Virus record (IMG/VR): IMGVR_UViG_3300017989_000062 | Span: 1 to 64,000 of that record | Length of the DNA stretch: 64,000 bases | Source: a virus | Direction: 5' to 3' (one strand) | In this document: piece by piece, positions 6,608 through 13,351 of the stretch | Layout of the letters: each line of letters starts with the position of its first letter | Numbering within the stretch: the first letter of the stretch is position 1 | Made by a program: the position numbers and the translations under genes | Notes under the pieces: generated by a model | What the model saw: only the letters and a program-made list of their open reading frames with translations | The model's database searches: none | What the model was told of the DNA's origin: nothing

Positions 6608-6892
6608 TCACTCCCAGTTAATGTGTACAGGATGGTTCGGACTTCTCCATTGAACTCCTTTAGGAGTTTTACCACATTTTTCACAAACAAAATATTCCGA
6701 ATTTCTTACAGTGATTTTCGATACTGAAAATACAGCACCACAGTGTTTGCAATCTTCTATAAGATATTTTTTCTCTTCTGGTTTGTGTCTTTGACGATCT
6801 ACTCTGAAAATATAACACTCATCGTCAAATTCACCTTCAATCCAACAATGTTCAATCCTAAAACACATCTCTTCAACAACGTCTCTCTGCAT
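6608..6892 (-). CDS. small zinc-ribbon protein
   Basis: 94 residues with CKHC and CEKC separated by 21 residues, a zinc ribbon in the second half. A TGA stop lies 4 nt before the DHODH-like start. AGGAG precedes the ATG at 6892 by 10 nt; a longer frame begins inside tRNA-Leu(GAG) and is unlikely. Function unknown. Confidence 0.65.
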   Translation of the reverse strand: MQRDVVEEMCFRIEHCWIEGEFDDECYIFRVDRQRHKPEEKKYLIEDCKHCGAVFSVSKITVRNSEYFVCEKCGKTPKGVQWRSPNHPVHINWE

Positions 6893-6915
6893 AGGCCAGT
6901 TGCTCCTTTTAGAGA

Positions 6916-7005
6916 TGGTGGCGGAAGTGGGATTCGAACCCACACGAGCTAATGCTCACAAGATCCTCGGTCTTGCGCGGCTGCCATAGTTTACGCCATT
7001 CCGCC
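6916..7005 (-). tRNA. tRNA-Leu(GAG)
   Basis: 90 nt; acceptor GGCGGAA/TTCCGCC, A discriminator, encoded CCA; anticodon stem CAAGA/TCTTG, loop CCGAGGA gives GAG, reading CUC/CUU. Long variable arm. Confidence 0.95.
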
Positions 7006-7011
7006 ACTTCG

Positions 7012-7641
7012 TTAATCTGGAATTACAACATCCATCTTTTCCATAATCTTTTTGAAATATTGTGGGTTGACTCCAAGAGCTAACGAAGCTTTTTTAAGAT
7101 CACCTTTACAAAGCTTAATAGCAATTTCAATATACCGTTTTTTCGTCATATCTTGAAAGGTTGCCCATAACATTCCTTGGTGAAATAAATCGACTAATAC
7201 ATCGTCTAATTTTTCTTCAGTAGATGATTTATTCGTCTCATCTTCGATAACTTCACCATCTTGTACATCTCCATCATATGTGATGAGTTTAGTTTGGACT
7301 TCATTCAATTCTTGTTGAAGTCTTTTAATTTCTTGTTGATCTGCAGTTATCTGAGCAGGTCGCACTTTACATTGACCAGTTAAAAGTGCTTCGTGAAGAC
7401 TATCAACAGTCCTCAGAGCTTCAATCACATTGACTGCCAACTGCCGATTATCAACATGGTTTTGAAGCTGTATGATGTTAACTCCATCCTTCTTAATGGC
7501 GCTTGTAAGGCTAACTCCAAGTGTTTGTGTTAATGACACATCTTTGTCTTGTTCTGCTGGAGTCGTTGATTCCTGAAGAATCTGATACAACGAATCTTTC
7601 AATTCACCTACTTCAGTTGGCACAATGTTTGCCGCCGGCAT
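7012..7641 (-). CDS. coiled-coil protein with Fis-type helix-turn-helix
   Basis: 209 residues. The centre (about 100-130, QQEIKRLQQELNEVQTKL) is a coiled coil. The C-terminus (about 170-205) reads KRYIEIAIKLCKGDLKKASLALGVNPQYFKKIMEKM, a Fis/NtrC-like HTH: helix, GD/N turn, A-x-x-L-G-V, recognition helix. Likely a dimeric DNA-binding regulator. Strong AAAGGAG site. It abuts the tmRNA gene, which lies just upstream. Confidence 0.7.
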   Translation of the reverse strand: MPAANIVPTEVGELKDSLYQILQESTTPAEQDKDVSLTQTLGVSLTSAIKKDGVNIIQLQNHVDNRQLAVNVIEALRTVDSLHEALLTGQCKVRPAQITADQQEIKRLQQELNEVQTKLITYDGDVQDGEVIEDETNKSSTEEKLDDVLVDLFHQGMLWATFQDMTKKRYIEIAIKLCKGDLKKASLALGVNPQYFKKIMEKMDVVIPD

Positions 7642-7669
7642 TTTTTAACTCCTTTCGTTATTCTAAAAG

Positions 7670-8029
7670 TGGTGGAGGTGCCGAGAGTCGAACTCGGGTC
7701 CAACGATGTTCCATATCAGTATCTACGCTCATATCTGCACTACTATTCCAACTTTGGGGGCGTGGTGCAGAACTTCCCAAAGAGGTTTGCTGGTAATCTT
7801 TATCTAAATGGTCCCAGCACCGTATCTAGATGCATCTCTCTAGTCGACGCTCAATTCCAGATAGAGAGAAGTCTCTGGATTGAACGAACCCGCTTTAAGC
7901 AGCGAGTCTAACTTCAGTATAATAATCGTCTGCAGTTATGTTTAAGTAGTCAATTTTTAACGCAGCCTTTTGACCAACTGCGGAGCGCAACCTTTACTTC
8001 TCCATCCCTGTCGATACCTTTTCACCCCC
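7670..8029 (-). ncRNA. ssrA: tmRNA (one-piece transfer-messenger RNA)
   Basis: 360 nt. The 5' end GGGGGTG pairs with the 3' CACCTCC, placing a G-U at the third acceptor pair, the alanine identity element used by AlaRS. The 3' end has a T-arm (GAGTTCGACTC) and A plus encoded CCA. The 5' flank GTATCGACAGGG matches the conserved tmRNA start. The tag frame begins at GCA (7933-7931) and encodes ADDYYTEVRLAA then TAA (7897-7895); the LAA end is a ClpXP-type degron. It rescues stalled ribosomes with SmpB, which is not seen in this window and is presumably host-supplied. Confidence 0.95.
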
Positions 8030-8393
8030 GTTTTAGTTTAAGCCGATACCATAAATCTCCAACTTCTATTTCTTCTTTTTTATGAACTACTTCAAAACAT
8101 AATAATTGTTCTGGTTTAGTTGTCACTAAAGGACTTTCTTTAAATATTTGCCTAAAGTTTCTAACGTTGTTGTGAATATTACTGTCCATAGAAAATTCAA
8201 AAACTTCTTTTAATTCATGACATGTAATTTCAAAATCTAAACACATTTCTTCCCAGAAAGAGGAGTATTTGAGATGATCTATGATATGTTCAGTGCCGTT
8301 ATTCAATTTAGCGCTGATTGTAAGTACAGAATCAAGATCAAAAAACCAATCTCGATAATCTTTAAATGGTTTGATTAAGATTTTGCATTCCAT
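8022..8393 (-). CDS. hypothetical protein ending inside tmRNA
   Basis: 123 residues with no recognised domain; acidic/aromatic mixture. The TGA stop is contributed by the 5' end of the tmRNA (8-nt overlap), so this message and tmRNA probably share a precursor that must be cut. GGAGG lies in the end of the metacaspase gene 6 nt upstream of the ATG. Confidence 0.65.
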   Translation of the reverse strand: MECKILIKPFKDYRDWFFDLDSVLTISAKLNNGTEHIIDHLKYSSFWEEMCLDFEITCHELKEVFEFSMDSNIHNNVRNFRQIFKESPLVTTKPEQLLCFEVVHKKEEIEVGDLWYRLKLKRG

Positions 8394-8394
8394 T

Positions 8395-9354
8395 CTATCC
8401 TCCGAAGAGTTTCAAATTCATATTCTCTATTCTCGTTACTAACTGAGCTATTTGAGTATAACCATAGTTAACTAACCTTTGATTAACTTCTTTCTCTGCT
8501 TCTGCCCAGGTTCTATTTAGATCTTGTCTAATCATCTTACAAAAGTTCCAAGTAAAAGCTCCTTGAACTTTATTATTGAAATAACCTTCATAAGAGTAAT
8601 TATCTTCAGCACAACCAGCAAATAGAATGTGTCTTTGATCAACAATTCCAACAGTCGCTTTTTGACCAAATCGTTTGATTTTAGTTCTCCCAACAAGCTG
8701 AGCTGCCAGATGTTGTGGAGGCGCTAAAAATCTAATTTTACGTTGTTGAAATGTATTAATCCTTGATAATGCTCTTGAAACAGTTCCGCTATGACAAGAA
8801 TCACAAATAAATGTCATTTGCGCTCCTTCTGGAACTTTCTTGAAATAGGAGGCAAGAATGTCATCAGTAAATGGATCGTCAAAATTCAGATCTGTGGGAC
8901 AGATAATTTCATCCATTCCATCTGCTTCATCCGCGTTATTATCAGGAACTTGTGAACCATGACCAGAAAATGACATAACAAGTTCATCACCAGGAATAGC
9001 ATTATCTACAAGATTAGCCAAACCTTTAATAATGTTGGATTTTGTTGCCTCATAATCAAATATCAATTTTATGTTTTGAGTTTGAAAATCAAACTTAGAA
9101 ACTAAAATATTGTCTATGTTTAGAGCATCTTGTACACACCCGCTTAAATCACAATCGAATGCTGGATCATATTTATTTACTCCAATGAGCAACGCTCTTT
9201 TCTCTGGCTGTCGTGTTGGTGTTTCTACAACAGGTTGAGATACAGATACTGTTTCTGGAGGTGCAACAACAACTTCACTCTTCATCATACTAATCGCGTC
9301 ATTTATTTGTTGTTGAGCAGCTTCTAATTTTTGAAGAATGACAGTTTTGTTCAT
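8395..9354 (-). CDS. caspase-fold peptidase (metacaspase-like)
   Basis: 319 residues, peptidase C14 family. The core runs from about residue 52 (KRALLIGVNKY) with the catalytic His at 132 in SGHGSQ and the catalytic Cys at 187 in CDSCHSG, both intact; the DE-rich loop at 138-150 fits a calcium-regulated metacaspase. The first 50 residues form a helical/Pro-rich prodomain. Metacaspases cut after Arg or Lys. No signal peptide, so it is probably cytoplasmic. Good AAGGAG site. Such a gene is unusual in phages; it could process phage proteins or interfere with host death pathways. Confidence 0.9.
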   Translation of the reverse strand: MNKTVILQKLEAAQQQINDAISMMKSEVVVAPPETVSVSQPVVETPTRQPEKRALLIGVNKYDPAFDCDLSGCVQDALNIDNILVSKFDFQTQNIKLIFDYEATKSNIIKGLANLVDNAIPGDELVMSFSGHGSQVPDNNADEADGMDEIICPTDLNFDDPFTDDILASYFKKVPEGAQMTFICDSCHSGTVSRALSRINTFQQRKIRFLAPPQHLAAQLVGRTKIKRFGQKATVGIVDQRHILFAGCAEDNYSYEGYFNNKVQGAFTWNFCKMIRQDLNRTWAEAEKEVNQRLVNYGYTQIAQLVTRIENMNLKLFGG

Positions 9355-9363
9355 TGCTACTCC

Positions 9364-9966
9364 TTATTTTAGGAGATCCACAGGAAATTCAGTTTCTTTT
9401 CCTGGCTCCCTATCATACGCGGCTTGGAGAACTTTTTTGACGTCCTCTATATTTGAGCCGTCTGTTTTTAATACGTGTTTATTAAACCAAACTTTGTTGC
9501 CTTCAGTCATTGGCATTATCCCAAACGCTCGTTTACGCCATTTTAACCAATCCTCCATATAAAGGGGATAGTCATCAACTAGGACCCGTCCATAGACCAG
9601 TCCTTTGTTCTCAGTTATGGTTATAGGGACTCCGCCAATATGTTTCTTACACCATTCAACTTTTTCTAACCAAGCATGAGGTTTTGTGGTAGGTCCTTTT
9701 GTTAACACATTAATGGTGAAACCAATTTGAGCTGCAGCATTCATAATGTCAAAACCGAGTTTCTTTGGTGGTAAATTTCTCCACCAACCTCTTTGCTGCA
9801 TAATCAAATGTTTACGACGCTGCAACCAGATCGGAGCTGTTTTATCATGTACAGTTATTGGTTTCGGGTCTTCAGGTCCTTGAATATCTAATAGATCTTG
9901 TAGCATTCTCCCGTCAAAATCTACAAGAGTATCATCCATGTCAAATAATGCTATTTGTTCTGCCAT
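9364..9966 (-). CDS. HAD-superfamily phosphatase, 5'(3')-nucleotidase-like
   Basis: 200 residues. It starts with the HAD motif I DMDDTLVDF (nucleophile Asp9, acid Asp11); motif II is likely TKG (about 90) and motif III/IV YGRVLVDDYPLYMEDWL (about 128-144). The pattern resembles deoxyribonucleotidase-type HADs that dephosphorylate nucleotides, in line with other nucleotide enzymes in this arm. The exact substrate cannot be read from sequence. Confidence 0.8.
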   Translation of the reverse strand: MAEQIALFDMDDTLVDFDGRMLQDLLDIQGPEDPKPITVHDKTAPIWLQRRKHLIMQQRGWWRNLPPKKLGFDIMNAAAQIGFTINVLTKGPTTKPHAWLEKVEWCKKHIGGVPITITENKGLVYGRVLVDDYPLYMEDWLKWRKRAFGIMPMTEGNKVWFNKHVLKTDGSNIEDVKKVLQAAYDREPGKETEFPVDLLK

Positions 9967-9983
9967 TCAAATTTCCTTTCGTA

Positions 9984-10073
9984 TGGCGGCGGGAACAGGA
10001 TTTGAACCTGTGGGGCTATTACACCCACTGCCTTTCCAAGACAGCACCATAAACCAGACTCGGACACCCCGCC
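9984..10073 (-). tRNA. tRNA-Ser(GGA)
   Basis: 90 nt; acceptor GGCGGGG with TCCCGCC, encoded CCA; anticodon stem CTGTC/GGCAG with loop TTGGAAA gives GGA (UCC/UCU). Long variable arm and a normal D-arm, unlike the CGA and UGA serine tRNAs. Confidence 0.93.
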
Positions 10074-10232
10074 TTATTCTATTAACTCAATGTCATATTC
10101 ATGCCAATCCAATAATCTCAATGGCTTAGAAGCAATGACGGATAATATCAACGTATCTTTCCCAGGTCTCAAAATTTTTTCTTTTCCTGTTTCTTTCTCG
10201 GTGATTTTGACTCGCACATTGTCAATATTCAT
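10074..10232 (-). CDS. 52-aa hypothetical protein
   Basis: An ATG at 10232 behind AGGTGA opens 52 codons (MNIDNVRVKITEKETGKEK... EYDIELIE). The TAA stop ends exactly at the first base of tRNA-Ser(GGA). It looks like a small beta-strand protein; no family recognised. Confidence 0.55.
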   Translation of the reverse strand: MNIDNVRVKITEKETGKEKILRPGKDTLILSVIASKPLRLLDWHEYDIELIE

Positions 10233-10252
10233 TGTTCACCTATTCAATAAAA

Positions 10253-10339
10253 TGGCGGAGAAGACAGGAATCGAACCTGCTACGCTTTTTCAGGGCGCCC
10301 GAGTTTTCAAGACTCGTTATCCCCATGGATGACCTCTCC
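10253..10339 (-). tRNA. tRNA-Ser(UGA) with minimal D-arm
   Basis: 87 nt; acceptor GGAGAGG/TCTTCTCC end with encoded CCA; anticodon stem CGAGT/ACTCG, loop CTTGAAA gives UGA, reading UCN. The D-region is the same shortened ATCC-ATGG-GGAT hairpin as in tRNA-Ser(CGA); the two genes are close paralogues. Confidence 0.88.
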
Positions 10340-10346
10340 TTATGCA

Positions 10347-10856
10347 TTAGAATACCCCTAACTCTTTCAGAATGTCGTCGATTCCAAAACGTTTCATTCT
10401 CAACATTAAGAATTCCATAATAGTTGGTTGAATTGGACGTCTTGGCAATCTCATCTTAGCTTGTCTTGGTGTTCTGTTTCCCTTGTCATTGTTACAAGGT
10501 TTACAAGCAGCCACGCAGTTTTCCCAAGAAGATATTCCACCTTGTCCTCTTGGTGTTACGTGATCAATAGTTAACTTTTGTTTCTTAGTACCACAATATT
10601 GACAAGTGAAATTATCTCGATAGAGAACATTTCTTTTACTGAAAGGAACTTTACTTCGGTAGATTGTCCGGACTAAATGAACCAGGCGGAGAACTTTTGG
10701 AACGGTTCTCTCCCACGCATTTTCAAGACTTTTGATAATCTTTTTTGAAGCTTTGACAATTTCAACTTTACCTTTTTCAATAAGGCACATCGCCTTTTGC
10801 CAACTGATTGTGTTCAAGAAACTGTAGTCTGCATTTAATAAAATTACTCTATTCAT
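10347..10856 (-). CDS. HNH endonuclease
   Basis: 169 residues. It has N-terminal LLNADYSFLNTISWQKAMCLIEKGKVEI, typical of a common bacterial/phage HNH family, then CQYCGTKKQKLTIDHVTPRGQGG (about 87-109) and CKPCNNDKGNRTP. All zinc and HNH residues are present. GGAGG lies 6 nt before the ATG at 10856, inside the end of the preceding HNH gene. Likely a freestanding endonuclease. Confidence 0.9.
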   Translation of the reverse strand: MNRVILLNADYSFLNTISWQKAMCLIEKGKVEIVKASKKIIKSLENAWERTVPKVLRLVHLVRTIYRSKVPFSKRNVLYRDNFTCQYCGTKKQKLTIDHVTPRGQGGISSWENCVAACKPCNNDKGNRTPRQAKMRLPRRPIQPTIMEFLMLRMKRFGIDDILKELGVF

Positions 10857-10857
10857 A

Positions 10858-11568
10858 TCAGACCTCCACATGTTTCCACGATCTACCTGTTTTGATATCG
10901 TAAACCGTGGCTGCAGAAACATTATAGTCTCTTGCGATTGTTTTTAATCCTTCAAAATTAGAAAGCCGGTTCTTAATTTGTATAACTTGATCCTCAGTCA
11001 ATTTAGCACTAGAATTCTTCTCACCAAATTTTACACTATTCGTTCCGGGTTGAAATCCGCTTACTTCAATATGATTCCATGAACCACCAGAACTAATACT
11101 TGCGATAGCAGTTCCAGAAACACCATATTCTTTACACAAAACTGAATGTAGTTCACCATCTCGTAATCTTTCTTTTATTTTTCTAACATCATTTCTTGTT
11201 AATTTTCTACTATTAGTTCCTCTTTCCTTAGCAGTTTGAAAAGCTCGTTCTCGTTCAAGTTTCATTTCTTGTTTTGTTAGGAGAGACCGATGTATTTTCA
11301 TATGTTTTGATCTGGTAACTACTTCAAGATTTTCTAACTGGTTATCACTAGGAATTTGATTCTTATGATGTACAATTTCATTTGTTGAAAGTTTTCTTTT
11401 TAGTTGAGTTTCAACTACTGCTCTATGAACAGGTTTTTCTTTTCTTTCATTCCCCATGTAATATTGATAACCATTTTTGTCTGTTACGATTTTATGACAC
11501 TTTCGTTTGTGCATTGTAAACCCGCTTTGTGATGTGCAGATTCTTCCACATTTTTTACAAACGAACAT
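10858..11568 (-). CDS. homing endonuclease, HNH_3 type with zinc finger and HTH repeats
   Basis: 236 residues in three parts: a C2H2-like zinc finger (CKKCGRICTSQSGFTMHKRKCH, 4-25), an HNH_3 core (VHHKNQIPSDNQLENLEVV then SKHMKIH, about 65-93), and two repeats at about 122-172 and 185-236 of the form KLT-x-V-x-x-IK... GVSGTAIASI... GxSWxHIEV, which are NUMOD-like DNA-binding HTH units. A modular mobile homing enzyme. Its leader contains the structured RNA at 11595-11700. Confidence 0.85.
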   Translation of the reverse strand: MFVCKKCGRICTSQSGFTMHKRKCHKIVTDKNGYQYYMGNERKEKPVHRAVVETQLKRKLSTNEIVHHKNQIPSDNQLENLEVVTRSKHMKIHRSLLTKQEMKLERERAFQTAKERGTNSRKLTRNDVRKIKERLRDGELHSVLCKEYGVSGTAIASISSGGSWNHIEVSGFQPGTNSVKFGEKNSSAKLTEDQVIQIKNRLSNFEGLKTIARDYNVSAATVYDIKTGRSWKHVEV

Positions 11569-11594
11569 ACCAATACCTTTCTTTTAAAAGATTC

Positions 11595-11700
11595 GGGGAC
11601 AGTGGGAGTTCCTGCAAATCCATGGGTGGATATTTAACGGCTCTGCCAGCAGTTACTCCACTGCCCATTCAACTGATGTCCGAAGACATACACTGCCCCC
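11595..11700 (-). ncRNA. structured RNA of unknown class
   Basis: 106 nt closed by a 10-bp stem: GGGGGCAGTG (11700-11691) with CACTGTCCCC (11604-11595). Inside are a hairpin ATGTC-TTCG-GACAT with a UUCG tetraloop, GCAGT/ACTGC around GGAGTA, and ATCC/GGAT. A second internal GGGCAGTGG can also pair with the 3' strand, so two mutually exclusive folds are possible. It sits 7 nt after the tRNA-Gln CCA end and 27 nt before the HNH start. Confidence 0.5.
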
Positions 11701-11707
11701 AAAATTG

Positions 11708-11784
11708 TGGAAGGCGGGGTGGGAGTCGAACCCACAAATGTCCGAGGGTCAAAACCTCGCGCCCTACCGTTGAGCTACCCGCCT
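11708..11784 (-). tRNA. tRNA-Gln(UUG)
   Basis: 77 nt; acceptor AGGCGGG/CCCGCCT, U discriminator, encoded CCA; D-stem GCTC/GGGC; anticodon stem CGAGG/CCTCG with loop TTTTGAC gives UUG. Canonical T-arm. Confidence 0.93.
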
Positions 11785-11785
11785 A

Positions 11786-12010
11786 TTAATATTCTATGAA
11801 AAGACTTCGACTGAAGTTTGTTTTGGAAGGATCTGGAGATACTACGTTGATAGGACACTCCGTAAACTCAGTAAAAGATTCTCGCTCAAGAGATCGTGGA
11901 GCACAATCACATTGAAACATTGATTGAAACTCAGCAATAGCTTGGCAACCTTCCAAACAATCTGGAAACTCCTTTTTATGTCTATCACATTCCCTACACG
12001 GACTCTTCAT
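11786..12010 (-). CDS. small Cys-rich hypothetical protein
   Basis: 74 residues. The N-terminal CRECDRHKKEFPDCLEGC gives a C-x2-C-x8-C-x3-C cluster, likely zinc-binding, with CDC further on. GGAGG is 7 nt before the ATG at 12010. The stop falls one base upstream of tRNA-Gln. No known function. Confidence 0.65.
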   Translation of the reverse strand: MKSPCRECDRHKKEFPDCLEGCQAIAEFQSMFQCDCAPRSLERESFTEFTECPINVVSPDPSKTNFSRSLFIEY

Positions 12011-12038
12011 AGGCAATCCTCCCCTTATGAAGTGAAGT

Positions 12039-12115
12039 TGGCTCCGAGGGCGGGACTCGAACCCGCATGAGACACTGGTTAACAGCCAGCCGCTTCACCG
12101 TTGAGCCACCTCGGA
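12039..12115 (-). tRNA. tRNA-Asn(GUU)
   Basis: 77 nt; acceptor TCCGAGG/CCTCGGA, G discriminator, encoded CCA; anticodon stem GCTGG/CCAGT with loop CTGTTAA gives GUU. Confidence 0.95.
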
Positions 12116-12174
12116 ACATGGGTTAATCCGTTGGAAGTTTCAAAATATATGTTAAGTTACCTTCTCTTTTACTG

Positions 12175-12252
12175 TGGTAGTGCGAGGAGGATTTGAACCT
12201 TCCGTTAATCGATTATAAGTCGACCGTTCTGACCAGACTGAACTACCGCACC
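12175..12252 (-). tRNA. tRNA-Ile(UAU)
   Basis: 78 nt; acceptor GGTGCGG/TCGCACT with wobble pairs, A discriminator, encoded CCA; anticodon stem GTCGA/TCGAT, loop CTTATAA gives UAU, reading AUA directly. Most bacteria read AUA with a CAU tRNA modified to lysidine, so this is notable. One T-stem mismatch is present. Confidence 0.88.
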
Positions 12253-12258
12253 ATAGAA

Positions 12259-12330
12259 TGGCAGGCCTGCGAGGAATCGAACCCCGTCCTACTGTTTTGG
12301 AGACAGTTTGGTAACCATTACCTCAGACCC
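12259..12330 (-). tRNA. tRNA-Trp(CCA) with short D-arm
   Basis: 72 nt; acceptor GGGTCTG/CAGGCCT, encoded CCA; anticodon stem ACTGT/ACAGT, loop CTCCAAA gives CCA. The T-arm is normal. The D-region (AGGTAATGGTTACCA) is about 4 nt shorter than usual and position 8 is not U. Confidence 0.85.
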
Positions 12331-12367
12331 GCAAGAATGTATCCTTGTTTATTTGTTCTTCCTTAAA

Positions 12368-12622
12368 TCAAATATCGCCATTTTCTTCAATTTTCTTATC
12401 TTCATATGGTGCTACCTTTCGCCTATACAACTCCAATTTCGCTGCTTCTAACGATGAGATACAAACTGCATAGTTCTGGTATGATTCTCCATGACACTCA
12501 ATAAAATGTTTACACATCATAGAAAAACAATAATTTAGATCCCCACCATTAGAAACAAACGTGGCCAGCATGTTTAAAGCTGGATCAAGATTTACTCGTT
12601 TTGTTTGTTCAATGTATGGCAT
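12368..12622 (-). CDS. conserved phage protein (DUF6899-like)
   Basis: 84 residues. The pattern MPYIEQTKR... LDPALNMLATFV... GDLNYCFSMMCKHFIE... YQNYAVCISSLEAAKLELYRRKVAPYEDKKIEENGDI matches a small family common in phages and prophages whose function is unknown; the ELYRRK-x-APYEDKK-x-x-ENGD tail is its most constant part. It is followed by a tRNA cluster and preceded by the NADAR gene. Confidence 0.75.
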   Translation of the reverse strand: MPYIEQTKRVNLDPALNMLATFVSNGGDLNYCFSMMCKHFIECHGESYQNYAVCISSLEAAKLELYRRKVAPYEDKKIEENGDI

Positions 12623-13068
12623 TACTCGTCTTCCTCTTGGAGTTTAGTTCGGACTTCCATTAACAATTTCCCAAGCATATTTTCACCATGCACATTCTCA
12701 CACTTTATACATGTACAGTTGCCAAAAATGTTGTCATGCCACCAGTTTCCTTCTTCCAAATAGCGATTCTCAGTTGCGAGTAAACGATCTTTGTATTTTT
12801 CTATTTGAAACTTCTGATGAAGGAGTTCTCGCATTACGTCGAATTTAAGACCTTCTTGCCACCCATGTCTCAAAGGAACTTTTTGTCCAAGCTCCTTTGC
12901 TTTACCTGGAGTGTCCGCATGTTGTATTTGGCGTCGCAGGTCTAGTTCTAAGGTTTTTGCTGCCTGATAAGCATGTTCAACTGTAGAATATTTTTCTCCT
13001 TCATATTCCACAACCGTTGGATGATAATTACTAAGGAACGCATTCTCACCTCTAAAACTATTAATCAT
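12622..13068 (-). CDS. NADAR-domain (YbiA-like) protein
   Basis: 148 residues covering one NADAR fold: NAFLSNYHPTVVEYEGEKYSTVEHAYQAAK, a middle GKAKELGQKVPLR-x-GW, VMRELLHQKF, a LEEGNWWHDNIFG segment and a C-terminal GENMLGKLLMEVR. Members act on N-glycosidic bonds; some remove ADP-ribose from DNA guanine and counter DarT1-type toxins. An insert with CTCIKC is unusual. The ATG overlaps the previous stop. Possible anti-defence or NAD/nucleotide salvage role. Confidence 0.85.
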   Translation of the reverse strand: MINSFRGENAFLSNYHPTVVEYEGEKYSTVEHAYQAAKTLELDLRRQIQHADTPGKAKELGQKVPLRHGWQEGLKFDVMRELLHQKFQIEKYKDRLLATENRYLEEGNWWHDNIFGNCTCIKCENVHGENMLGKLLMEVRTKLQEEDE

Positions 13069-13351
13069 TATCTTTGTCCTTATGGGCGTTCCATTCAAAA
13101 TAATAATCACCTTTGTTATAATACTCTTCATAAGAATGTTCACCCCGCAACTCATACTCAGCCGCATCTCCAGAACCATCAGAAACTAGAATACGATCTG
13201 GATATCTAAAATCTTGAGTACACTGACTTACTTCAATAACTTCCATTTTATCAGCAAACGTATGATTTTCTTCACATTCCTTTGCTTCACTTTCTGTTGG
13301 ATGAAGAGTTTCACATTTATCACATTCCCACAATTCTTTTCTCGTTGCCAT
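13061..13351 (-). CDS. zinc-finger-like hypothetical protein
   Basis: 96 residues. It starts MATRKELWECDKCETLHPTESEAKECEENH, a CxxC...C...H knuckle, followed by an acidic aromatic region. AAAGGA precedes the ATG at 13351. It overlaps the upstream gene by 32 nt in another frame and the NADAR start by 8 nt. Confidence 0.6.
   Translation of the reverse strand: MATRKELWECDKCETLHPTESEAKECEENHTFADKMEVIEVSQCTQDFRYPDRILVSDGSGDAAEYELRGEHSYEEYYNKGDYYFEWNAHKDKDND

Noticed and set aside
6893-6943. Upstream extension of the zinc-ribbon gene to 6943
   Set aside because: It runs into tRNA-Leu(GAG); AGGAG supports the ATG at 6892.
11595-11700. Reading the structured RNA as a fourteenth tRNA
   Set aside because: No T-arm with TTC-x-A consensus, no plausible anticodon arm and no CCA end.
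1141-12330. Many plus-strand ORFs across the tRNA/HNH region
   Set aside because: They are antisense to well-supported minus-strand genes and tRNAs, have no ribosome-binding sites and no recognisable domains.
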